Below are positions 18,680 to 25,721 of a DNA stretch of 64,000 nucleotides, piece by piece. The notes under the pieces were generated by a model, which made no database searches, had not been told where the DNA came from, and saw nothing but the letters and a program-made list of their open reading frames with translations. The position numbers and the translations under genes were made by a program. The DNA is from Candidatus Nanohaloarchaea archaeon (GTDB lineage Archaea > Nanohalarchaeota > Nanosalinia > Nanosalinales > Nanosalinaceae): the NCBI GenBank assembly GCA_014297435.1, contig JACOQA010000004.1:76180-140179 (forward strand), in the 5' to 3' direction. Numbering within the stretch: the stretch's first letter is position 1; each line of letters begins with the position of its first letter.

Positions 18680-19795
18680 CTAGTTGCTCTTTTCTTCGAG
18701 TTCTTCTTCGAGTCCGAGCTTCTCAGCTAGTTCTTTGTAGCGGTTTCTGATTGTTACTTCTGTAACTCCGACTACGTCGGCAACTTCTCTCTGTGTTCTT
18801 TTCTCGCCTTCTAGGACTGCGGCGATGTAGAGTGATGCTGCTGCAAGACCTGTAGGTCCTTTGCCGGAGAGTAGGTCTCTTTCTCTTGCTTCTTTGAGGA
18901 TGTTTCTTGCTCTTGCCTGCACTTCTCCTGAGAGCTGTAGCTTTCCTGCAAATCTTGGGACGTAGTCCTGTGGTTTTGCTGGAAGGATTCTTAGTCCGAG
19001 TTCTCTTGCGACGTAACGGTAAGCTCTTCCGATCTCTCGTTTTTCGATTCCTGATGCTTCGGAGATTTCGTCCAGGGTTCTTGGCGTTCCCTGTTTTCTT
19101 GCGACGATGTAGAGCAGTGCTGAGATGATGGATTCCATCGATCTTCCTCTTACTAGTCCTTGGTCTACAGCTTTTTCGTATAGGCGTGCGACTTCTTCAT
19201 GGACTGATTCAGGAAGGTTTAGGTTGGACACCATCGAGTTGAGTTCAGAGAGTGCGAATCCAAGGTTGCGATCCTTGGACTTTGTGAGTCTCTTGTGCCA
19301 TTTTCTGAGTCTGTAGTACTGGGCACGTTTGTTTCCTGAGACCTTGTAGAGTTCCCCTGAGCCTTTTCCGATCTCGGTGGATACTCCCATGTCGTGTTTT
19401 GTGTAGGTCAGAGGCTGTCCGGCTCTTGCCTTCTTTTCTCTTTCCTGTTCGTTGAATGCTCTCCATTCTGCGGATTCGTCGATTCTGTCTTCGTCAATGA
19501 TTAGCCCACAGTCGACACAGGCGAGTTCTCCCTGTGCAGAGTCTTCTTTGAAGCGCTGGCTTCCACATTCAGGACATGTTAGAACTGTGTCGCCTTCTTC
19601 GGCTTCTTCACGTTTGATCTCGTAGCCTTCTCCCTGACCGACTTTTTCTTCCTCTTGTTCTGGTTCTTGGTCTGGTGTTTCAGCTTCTTCCTGTTCTGCT
19701 TCTTCTGCTTTTCCATCCTCGTCTTCTTCCCATTCCTCGGGGATCTGGTAGTCGTCGAACTGTCTCCTTGGTACGTTGTGCGAGTGTTCTGTCAT
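18680..19795 (-). CDS. tfb: Transcription initiation factor TFB
   Basis: 371 residues from the ATG at 19795, which has GGAGGT 9 nt upstream. Residues 1-73 are an acidic low-complexity stretch (poly-Glu/Gln/Pro). A TFIIB zinc ribbon follows (CPECGSQRFKEDSAQGELAC..CG, C74 onward), then the B-finger/linker (DESAEWRAFNEQEREKKARAG) and two cyclin repeats with the second carrying the BRE-binding helix-turn-helix (TQREVADVVGVTEVTIRNRY). It recruits RNA polymerase to TBP-bound promoters. The acidic N-terminal extension is unusual in length. Upstream there are three TATA candidates. Confidence 0.95.
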   Translation of the reverse strand: MTEHSHNVPRRQFDDYQIPEEWEEDEDGKAEEAEQEEAETPDQEPEQEEEKVGQGEGYEIKREEAEEGDTVLTCPECGSQRFKEDSAQGELACVDCGLIIDEDRIDESAEWRAFNEQEREKKARAGQPLTYTKHDMGVSTEIGKGSGELYKVSGNKRAQYYRLRKWHKRLTKSKDRNLGFALSELNSMVSNLNLPESVHEEVARLYEKAVDQGLVRGRSMESIISALLYIVARKQGTPRTLDEISEASGIEKREIGRAYRYVARELGLRILPAKPQDYVPRFAGKLQLSGEVQARARNILKEARERDLLSGKGPTGLAAASLYIAAVLEGEKRTQREVADVVGVTEVTIRNRYKELAEKLGLEEELEEKSN

Positions 19796-19841
19796 AATAT
19801 TGTTACCTCCTGGACGCGATGGAGCTTGTTCAGATACATTT

Positions 19842-19909
19842 CGAATTATATGTTCAGCTTGAACGAACTCCGATACTTTTAACCAATACATCCCTTAACT
19901 TTATATACC
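19842..19909 (-). promoter_or_regulatory. Complex TFB promoter region with three TATA-like boxes and a palindrome
   Basis: On the minus strand GGTATATAAAG (19899-19909), GGTTAAAAG (19876-19884) and CATATAATTCG (19843-19853) could each position transcription of tfb, giving leaders of ~80, ~58 or ~26 nt. A 13-bp palindrome, GTTCAGCTTGAAC (19852-19864), lies just upstream of the proximal box, where TFB recognition (BRE) or a repressor would act. Confidence 0.45.
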
Positions 19910-19988
19910 TTTCCACCGGTTTGTTCATTCCCTACTCACAACACCTCTTAGCATGAATAATAAATGATTGTTTCCCACAATCGAAAAT

Positions 19989-21059
19989 ATGCTGGAAGAG
20001 GAGATGCGATTCAAGCGAGAAATAATAGGAGTATCCGCGCTCCTCATCCTAGGCAGCCTATTTATACTCTATCCTTTTCTCGACGCCATAATATTCGCAA
20101 TCGCAACCTCATATCTTTTGAGATCAATGCACAGGAGGCTGAACTCGAAACTTCACAACAACTTCCTGTCTTCGTTAATTGTGGTCAGTACCATAGTCGG
20201 CGTAATATTCCTGGGAACATTTCTGTTCATCAATAACTTCACAGAGGTCTCAAACGCCACCACAGGCGTGGCAGAAAACATGCAGAACAAAACCCAAGAG
20301 GTCATACAGAACCTAGAGACCTCAGAAGACGTAAAAATGCAGCTCCAAAACCAGCTGGACAAACTTCTCGAGCCTGAGAATGTCAGAAGCCAGCTTGAAG
20401 GTATAATAGCGTCTCTACCCGGTTTATTCATAGACCTCGGCATATTCCTCGTGACCGCTATCTATCTATTCCGAGACGGAACAGACCTGAAACGAAAATT
20501 CTTCTCACTGGTAGAGGATCTACCTGACAACGAGGAGAAAATTGTCCGAACACTGACAACATCAATAGACTCCATATTCAGAGGTGTATTCCTTACCCAG
20601 TTTACAGTAGCCGCGATACTTGGTCTAATAACAGGAATAGGATTCTACCTCATAGGCTCAATAACAACACCAATACCATTCACAATTCTATGGGCGATAC
20701 TAATTGGAATAGCAGCCCTAATGCCTCTATTTGCGGCATTCATGATCTACGGACCAATAGGATTCTACTACCTGTTTGTCGGCATGCCAGTTAAGGGAAC
20801 ACTGATCCTGGCATTCGGAACAATCGTGCTTAACGTCCTGCCAGAAGTATTCCTAAGACCTTATGTCGGTTCAAAACAAATGAATGAGCATCCGCTGATC
20901 ATCTTTATAGGGTTTATAGCCGGTCCACTTACTCTTGGTCTGAAAGGTCTAGTACTCGGACCCGTACTACTGATACTTGCAAAGGACTTCATCATGAATT
21001 ACAGCGAACTCGTCTCCGATCAGGATTCGACCCGCAACGAGAACAGCGAGAACCAGTAA
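19989..21059 (+). CDS. AI-2E/PerM family membrane transporter
   Basis: 356 residues with about eight membrane helices in the AI-2E exporter pattern: two at the N-terminus (ALLILGSLFILYPFLDAIIF), a helix plus a ~90-residue soluble loop, and four to five in the C-terminal half with the family segment FGTIVLNVLPEVFLRPYVGS and IFIGFIAGPLTLGLKGLVLGPV. The ATG at 19989 is favoured because AATAATAAATG (19956-19966) is ~27 nt upstream; a TTG at 19968 also opens the frame. Members export quorum signals or act as cation/proton antiporters; the role here is open. Its last 68 nt overlap nob1 on the other strand. Confidence 0.85.
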   Translation: MLEEEMRFKREIIGVSALLILGSLFILYPFLDAIIFAIATSYLLRSMHRRLNSKLHNNFLSSLIVVSTIVGVIFLGTFLFINNFTEVSNATTGVAENMQNKTQEVIQNLETSEDVKMQLQNQLDKLLEPENVRSQLEGIIASLPGLFIDLGIFLVTAIYLFRDGTDLKRKFFSLVEDLPDNEEKIVRTLTTSIDSIFRGVFLTQFTVAAILGLITGIGFYLIGSITTPIPFTILWAILIGIAALMPLFAAFMIYGPIGFYYLFVGMPVKGTLILAFGTIVLNVLPEVFLRPYVGSKQMNEHPLIIFIGFIAGPLTLGLKGLVLGPVLLILAKDFIMNYSELVSDQDSTRNENSENQ

Positions 21060-21450
21060 CTTTTCTACCGCAGTTAGAACAGTTTAACTCCCACCTATAC
21101 TTCTCATCAGTTCCGAGATCCAAAAATCCTTCAAAATCTGCTTCAAGGTGGAGCGCAAGATTCTGAAGCGGTTTATCATCCGTAACCAGTGTATGCCCTG
21201 TTTGAACTGCAAGTGCAAGAAGTTTCTCATCTTCGTCCGAGGTAGGTGAATTAATCTCATCTGACTTCGATCTTACTTTTCCCAGAATCTTTTCAGAAGG
21301 CGTTCTTACTTCATATTTGAGGTTACGAAGGTTGTTACGACCTTTAGAGCTCTTAATCTCTTCAAGAACTTCAGGAACCATCAAAGCAGTGTCAAAAGCA
21401 TAACTACCTCTCCCATGCACGATTACGTTAGTGTCGACAACGGCTTTCAT
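20992..21450 (-). CDS. nob1: Endoribonuclease Nob1 (PIN domain + zinc ribbon)
   Basis: 152 residues. The PIN domain has the acidic metal-binding residues in MKAVVDTNVIVHGR, SDEDEKLLALAVQTG and LVTDDKPLQNLA. The C-terminus is a zinc ribbon (CSNCGRKVTGSRCSRCGSNPDRR), the combination that defines archaeal Nob1, which trims the 3' end of 16S rRNA. The ribbon ends in an Arg-rich tail. The 3' end overlaps the convergent transporter gene by 68 nt, a long overlap for this compact region. Confidence 0.9.
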   Translation of the reverse strand: MKAVVDTNVIVHGRGSYAFDTALMVPEVLEEIKSSKGRNNLRNLKYEVRTPSEKILGKVRSKSDEINSPTSDEDEKLLALAVQTGHTLVTDDKPLQNLALHLEADFEGFLDLGTDEKYRWELNCSNCGRKVTGSRCSRCGSNPDRRRVRCNS

Positions 21451-21476
21451 ACACCCTTAGTTTAAGACCTATGCTT

Positions 21477-21528
21477 AAAACCGGTTGGATTCGGTTCGAG
21501 AACCGGTTTTTTCGGGGGATCGGAACCG
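21477..21528. repeat. Palindrome cluster between nob1 and the histone gene
   Basis: AAAACCGGTT (21477-21486) and AACCGGTTTT (21501-21510) form a 10-bp inverted repeat with a T-run. Inside it CGGTTCGAGAACCG is a 6+2+6 palindrome, and CGGAACCG follows at 21521-21528. Both flanking genes start here, so this is not an ordinary terminator. The left arm overlaps the likely nob1 TATA box (minus-strand GGTTTTAAGC). An operator for one or both genes is the simplest reading. Confidence 0.6.
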
Positions 21529-21573
21529 TTTCATATTAAAAGCTGTTTCGTGAATTCTTCGACGTGATCTATA

Positions 21574-21774
21574 ATGAGTCTACCTAACGCACCTATCGAA
21601 AGAATTATCAGGAAGGCAGGAGCAGAAAGAGTTTCAGAAGGAGCTGTAGAAGAGCTTAAAGATGCTGTCGAAGAAGTTGGCGAAGAAATTGCACGTGACG
21701 CAATCGAAATGGCTGACCACGCAGGAAGAAAAACAGTCAAAGCGTCTGACGTGGAAATGTCGGCAGAGCGATAG
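21574..21774 (+). CDS. Archaeal histone
   Basis: 66 residues, a single histone fold: SLPNAPIERIIRKAGAERVS at the start, the central helix EELKDAVEEVGEEIARDAIEMA and the RKTVKASDVEM loop-helix 3. These match HMf-type histones of Euryarchaeota, which wrap DNA as dimers and longer polymers. CATATTAAAAG at 21532-21542 is a likely TATA box, giving a ~10-nt leader. aIF5A follows after 9 nt. Confidence 0.95.
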   Translation: MSLPNAPIERIIRKAGAERVSEGAVEELKDAVEEVGEEIARDAIEMADHAGRKTVKASDVEMSAER

Positions 21775-21783
21775 TGATAGAGA

Positions 21784-22167
21784 ATGCCGACACAGATTGA
21801 AGCAGGAAAAGTCAGAAACGGCACCTACGTCATGATTGACGAGGAGCCATGCGAAGTAAGAAGCGTTTCGAAGTCAAGCCCAGGAAAGCACGGAAGTGCG
21901 AAGGCGAAGATCAAGGCCAAAGAGATCTTCGGCGGCAAGAACAAGCACATCACCAAGCCTGTCGATTCGATGATGATGTCCCCGGACGTAGAGAACAAAG
22001 TGGGACAGGTTGTTTCGAAGGAAGGAACAATCGCTCAAGTAATGGACATGGACACGTACGAGACAGAGGAAATGGAACTTCCAGAAGACCTCACGATCTC
22101 AGAAGGAGAAGAGATCGAGTACAAGCAGATTGAAGACAGGAAGCTTTTCGAAGGCAAGAGGGAATAA
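21784..22167 (+). CDS. eif5A: Translation factor aIF5A
   Basis: 127 residues. The hypusination loop SSPGKHGSAKAKIKA is present with its central lysine (residue ~36). The N-terminal SH3-like domain (EAGKVRNGTYVMIDEEPCEV) and C-terminal OB domain are complete. aIF5A relieves ribosome stalling and needs deoxyhypusine synthase, which is not in this window. It is co-directional with the histone gene and 9 nt from it. Confidence 0.96.
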   Translation: MPTQIEAGKVRNGTYVMIDEEPCEVRSVSKSSPGKHGSAKAKIKAKEIFGGKNKHITKPVDSMMMSPDVENKVGQVVSKEGTIAQVMDMDTYETEEMELPEDLTISEGEEIEYKQIEDRKLFEGKRE

Positions 22168-22239
22168 AACCCCCTCATTTATTTCTACACATCTTTTCTT
22201 TTTCGAAGGATTAAAGTGGTTCTCCTCAAATTTTAGTAC

Positions 22240-23586
22240 ATGAACTATCAACGCCTAAGAGAAAAAGTTCTCGAAAAACACTATCCCTCAGACGAAGAGA
22301 TTCAGGAACTAGAAAAACAGTATCAGGAGATATCGGAACTGATCGAGTCAGAGTTCGGTCTTGAAACCCACTTTGCAGGATCAGCATCCAGAGGAACCTG
22401 CATGAAGGGCGACCGAGATATCGATGTCTTCGTTCTATTCCCTGAAGGCACTGACACAAACACGTTAGAGGAGAAAGGACTAGAAATTGGAAGAAAGGTT
22501 TTCGAGGAAATCGGAAGAGATTATGAAGTGGACTACGCAGAACATCCCTACACGAAGGGAGAGATAAAAGAACATGAAGTCGAGATAGTGCCCTGTATCG
22601 ATACAGAAGCCGAGAATATTACTTCTAGTGTTGATAGAACCCCTCACCACTCTCGCTGGGTGAAGAATAACCTGGATTCAAAGCAGAGAGAAGATGTTGT
22701 AATGTTGAAAAGGTTCCTGAGATCTGAAGGCATCTACGGATCCTCTTTGAAGACCGAGGGTTTTTCCGGCTATCTCTGTGAAGTTTTGATAAACAAGTAC
22801 GGCAGCTTCCAAAATTTGACCGAAGAAGCGGTGAATTGGCGCGAGAAACCTGTTTTAGATCCTGAAGAACATCACGAAGAGCTTCCTGAAAAGTTGGAGA
22901 AAAAGTTCAGCGATGAAGCACTGATAGTGATCGATCCTGTGGACCCGGAGAGGAATGTTGCCTCAGTCTTAAGCAAGGAGAATCTTTCACGTTTCGTATT
23001 CGCTTGCTGGAAGTTCAAACAGAGTCCTGGAATAGATTTCTTCGAAATAGAAGAGAAAACTTACACCGAGTTTGAGGTAAAGCAGGAGGTGCAGGGTAGA
23101 GGAGACTTCCTTGTTCTCGAGTTCGAAAATGTCGATGAGGTAGAAGATATTGTCTATCCTCAGTTGAGGAAGACTCTTGGTCGGATCGAAGACGAACTAA
23201 AGAATAGAGATTTCCGTATATTCGATTCAGGTTTCCATGTAGGCGACAAAACCAGAATTTTCCTGGAATTAGAGAGAGAACTGCCTGAGATAGAGGAGAT
23301 GAAAGGTCCAAAGCTTTTCCATGGAGAGAAACACGTGGAAGAGTTCTGCTCCAAGTACGATAATGTCTTTGTCCAGGACGATAGGCTGGTCGCCAAAGTC
23401 GACCGTGAGTACGTGGATGGGAAACAGTTCCTACAGGAATTCCTAAGTTCTAATCTGGAAGAGAAAGGAATACCAGAAAATATTGAGGAGGAGCTAAGCG
23501 ATTATGGATTTGTTGATCCGCTGGATGGCGGGGAAAAATGGTTAAATTACTTGGGCGAGAAGCTGAGAGTAGAGGCTAAACAATAA
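22240..23586 (+). CDS. cca: CCA-adding enzyme (archaeal class I tRNA nucleotidyltransferase)
   Basis: 448 residues. The nucleotidyltransferase signature FAGSASRGTCMKGDRDIDVFV (45-65) supplies the metal-binding aspartates D60 and D62. HSRWVKNNLDSKQREDVVMLKRFLRSEGIYGSSLKTEGFSGYL-type sequence and the C-terminal tail domain match the archaeal enzyme. It adds CCA to tRNA 3' ends; the two tRNA genes in this window do not encode CCA, so the enzyme is needed. Its stop overlaps the adenylate kinase start by 1 nt. Confidence 0.96.
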   Translation: MNYQRLREKVLEKHYPSDEEIQELEKQYQEISELIESEFGLETHFAGSASRGTCMKGDRDIDVFVLFPEGTDTNTLEEKGLEIGRKVFEEIGRDYEVDYAEHPYTKGEIKEHEVEIVPCIDTEAENITSSVDRTPHHSRWVKNNLDSKQREDVVMLKRFLRSEGIYGSSLKTEGFSGYLCEVLINKYGSFQNLTEEAVNWREKPVLDPEEHHEELPEKLEKKFSDEALIVIDPVDPERNVASVLSKENLSRFVFACWKFKQSPGIDFFEIEEKTYTEFEVKQEVQGRGDFLVLEFENVDEVEDIVYPQLRKTLGRIEDELKNRDFRIFDSGFHVGDKTRIFLELERELPEIEEMKGPKLFHGEKHVEEFCSKYDNVFVQDDRLVAKVDREYVDGKQFLQEFLSSNLEEKGIPENIEEELSDYGFVDPLDGGEKWLNYLGEKLRVEAKQ

Positions 23587-24155
23587 TGGGAGAAGTCAAC
23601 ATAATCATAGGTCTTTCAGGAGTTGGAAAAGGAACAGTTCTAGAACAGGCGATGCTAATCACTGACGAGGACTACAAGGTCATTAACTACGGCGACAGGA
23701 TGGTTGAAATCGCCAAGGACCAGAGACTCGTCGATTCAAGAGACGATCTGAAGAAATTGGATACTGAAACCAACAAACAGCTGCAGAAGGATGCTGCAGA
23801 GTCAATTTTCGACGATGCTGAGGATAACGATGTTATTGTCGAGACTCATGCCGCAATCCAGACACCTTTTGGCTATCTTCCCGGTCTTCCGAAATGGACG
23901 CTTGAAAATCTCGAGCCTTCTAAGATTATAATGCTTAGAGCTGAGCCCAAGGCGATTTATGAGAGAACCTTGGAGGACGATTCACGGGATCGCGAACATG
24001 AAGAGGTAGAACAGATCGAGGAGTACCAGGAAGTTGCGCGTGAAATGGCTTCGACAGGCGCAGTATTGACAGGAGCATATCTTTCTGTCATCGAGAACCC
24101 TGATGGTCATGCAGAGCAGGCTGCTGAAGATCTAATTGAGGTTCTTAGAGGTTAA
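23586..24155 (+). CDS. adkA: Archaeal-type adenylate kinase
   Basis: 189 residues with P-loop GLSGVGKGT (9-17) and the AdkA-family segments VINYGDRMVEIAKDQRLVDSRDDLKKL and VIVETHAAIQTPFGYLPGLP. The protein interconverts ATP, AMP and ADP. It has the archaeal (AdkA) rather than the bacterial Adk layout, which has a LID domain. It is coupled to cca (TAATG overlap). Confidence 0.93.
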   Translation: MGEVNIIIGLSGVGKGTVLEQAMLITDEDYKVINYGDRMVEIAKDQRLVDSRDDLKKLDTETNKQLQKDAAESIFDDAEDNDVIVETHAAIQTPFGYLPGLPKWTLENLEPSKIIMLRAEPKAIYERTLEDDSRDREHEEVEQIEEYQEVAREMASTGAVLTGAYLSVIENPDGHAEQAAEDLIEVLRG

Positions 24156-24859
24156 TCAAGGTAGAGTTCTGGTGAGAGCACCATCAAGTAAGTGGTGACC
24201 ACCGAACTCAATATTCTTCCTATAATGAAGCCTGCCTGACCGAACGATTTTACTACAGTCGATGAGCTGAACCAGAGACTTACTCCAAGCAGGATGAATG
24301 AGAGTACTGTCAACGATATCACAGCTGTTCTCTTTTCTTTGCTTCCCGCATATGATTTTTTCCAGCTTTTCAGCACGCCTTCCGTATCAAGAAGGGTGAC
24401 CGGCACGAAGTAAGAAGTATATGAGAGGAAGAACATCAGTACTAGAGTTATTGCTGGACCTACTATTCCAGCCCAAATTATTCCCTGTGAGTAGAAAACT
24501 ATTCCTATGGATGAGGGAAGTGCGATAAGGACCCCTATTAAGAGTAATGCTGTAGCAGCCTTCAGTAATTTGCCAATGTTGTGTGCTGCTTCGGAGAATC
24601 CTTTTTTCAGTCCCGAATTGTTTTTCACCATCGAGACCAGCATCAGCCATACGAAGAGACTTATTATGGATAGCAGGTACATACCTCCAAAACTTGCTGT
24701 TACCGCTGATGTAGAGAGTTGGTTCCCCGATGTGTAGTCGTTGAGAACTAGAATTAGGAAGGCTGAGCTGATCAGGCTTGAGACTATTCTTGGAAGGAAT
24801 AGTTTTGGTTGACCTGCCAGATTTTTGAGGCTTTTCTTCAGCACCTCGAGATTGTTCAT
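24152..24859 (-). CDS. Six-helix membrane protein, unknown
   Basis: 235 residues with about six membrane helices and short loops; the only soluble part is a basic loop (LKSWKKSYAGSKEKRTAV) before helix five. It resembles the haloarchaeal uncharacterised membrane family whose members start LKKSLKNL...P..LLP and may be distantly related to glycerophosphodiesterase-type membrane domains. No catalytic motif. Its 3' end overlaps adkA by 4 nt, convergently. Confidence 0.7.
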   Translation of the reverse strand: MNNLEVLKKSLKNLAGQPKLFLPRIVSSLISSAFLILVLNDYTSGNQLSTSAVTASFGGMYLLSIISLFVWLMLVSMVKNNSGLKKGFSEAAHNIGKLLKAATALLLIGVLIALPSSIGIVFYSQGIIWAGIVGPAITLVLMFFLSYTSYFVPVTLLDTEGVLKSWKKSYAGSKEKRTAVISLTVLSFILLGVSLWFSSSTVVKSFGQAGFIIGRILSSVVTTYLMVLSPELYLD

Positions 24860-24915
24860 GTTCGTTTCTTGGGGAAGTGAAGATTAAATATTCAGGTCTG
24901 AGTTCGCAGGTTTTT

Positions 24916-24944
24916 GTTTCGAGTCCATGTAGATCGGTCGAAAC
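24916..24944. repeat. Inverted repeat in a gene-free gap
   Basis: GTTTCGA (24916-24922) and TCGAAAC (24938-24944) form a 7-bp inverted repeat with a 15-nt spacer in the 195-nt gap 24860-25054. The same gap holds two direct copies of TTAAATCGTTT, at 24988-24998 and 25038-25048; the second is centred only ~12 nt before the ATG of the next gene. Either a small RNA or paired operator sites is possible. Confidence 0.4.
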
Positions 24945-25054
24945 CTTGAGAGGTTGTCACTAAGAATGGAACACAGTTTAACGCATCTTAAATCGTTTTC
25001 TTAGTTGTTATCAATCAAAATGATTAAAAGAGTTGTATTAAATCGTTTAGATAT

Positions 25055-25336
25055 ATGGCGAGCCTTTGGGACATCGGTAAAAGTACTGAGGAAAAGCTCG
25101 CCGATGACTTGAAGAGTAACGGCGAATTTCAAGAAATGGTCGAGCAGCATCGGCACAAGTTCGAAGACAGGTTCGAGCAAAATATGGAGGATGACGTTCC
25201 AACGCATCCATACAAGATCTACAGGAACATCGTTGAATCAAACGAACTCAGCGATGAAGAAAAGGTAGCACTTGAACAGATGAAAGACGAATTTTCTGAA
25301 AGATGGCAGAACCTGAAGAATCAACGAACTAACTAA
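25055..25336 (+). CDS. Small helical soluble protein, unknown
   Basis: 93 residues, predicted all-helical and strongly charged (LADDLKSNGEFQEMVEQHRHK; SDEEKVALEQMKDEFSERWQ). No cysteine or catalytic motif. It is a single gene ended by a strong hairpin terminator at 25353-25384. Function unknown. Confidence 0.6.
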   Translation: MASLWDIGKSTEEKLADDLKSNGEFQEMVEQHRHKFEDRFEQNMEDDVPTHPYKIYRNIVESNELSDEEKVALEQMKDEFSERWQNLKNQRTN

Positions 25337-25352
25337 AGATTCATCGGCGAGC

Positions 25353-25384
25353 AAAGGTCGGGGAGGGGAAATCCGACCTTTTTA
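25353..25384 (+). terminator. Hairpin plus T-run terminator
   Basis: AAAGGTCGG (25353-25361) and CCGACCTTT (25373-25381) pair over 9 bp around the loop GGAGGGGAAAT, followed by TTATTTTG. It lies between two convergent genes and looks like a bacterial-type intrinsic terminator; it should serve the gene at 25055. Confidence 0.7.
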
Positions 25385-25399
25385 TTTTGTCCCGATTGA

Positions 25400-25690
25400 T
25401 TAGACTATCTCAACATAATTTCCATCAGATTCTTTCCTACCATCTTCAAGGATAAATTTGAGATCTGTCGTTAGGTCATCATCATGAACACTGAGCTTGT
25501 ATTCCTCGTGTTCAGATTCCAGGTTTTCTCTTAGTCTGGGGCTTTTTTCCATGTGCATTTCAGGTCCATAGGCGAAACCTTTCTTGTGTAGAACCTCTTT
25601 AGACTTGGAGTAGGCCTCCTCTGGCTCGTATGAATCAAATAAGTCCTCGAAACTTATCACCAAGTCATAGATGTCCGGATCCGACGACAT
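25400..25690 (-). CDS. Small acidic protein, unknown
   Basis: 96 residues with an N-terminal helical half (LVISFEDLFDSYEPEEAYSK) and a beta-rich C-terminal half. No recognised motif. Convergent with the previous gene and 31 nt downstream of elp3 on the same strand, so it may be co-transcribed with elp3. Confidence 0.5.
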   Translation of the reverse strand: MSSDPDIYDLVISFEDLFDSYEPEEAYSKSKEVLHKKGFAYGPEMHMEKSPRLRENLESEHEEYKLSVHDDDLTTDLKFILEDGRKESDGNYVEIV

Positions 25691-25721
25691 GTATTGTTAT
25701 TTAGAAGTAACAATTAAATAA

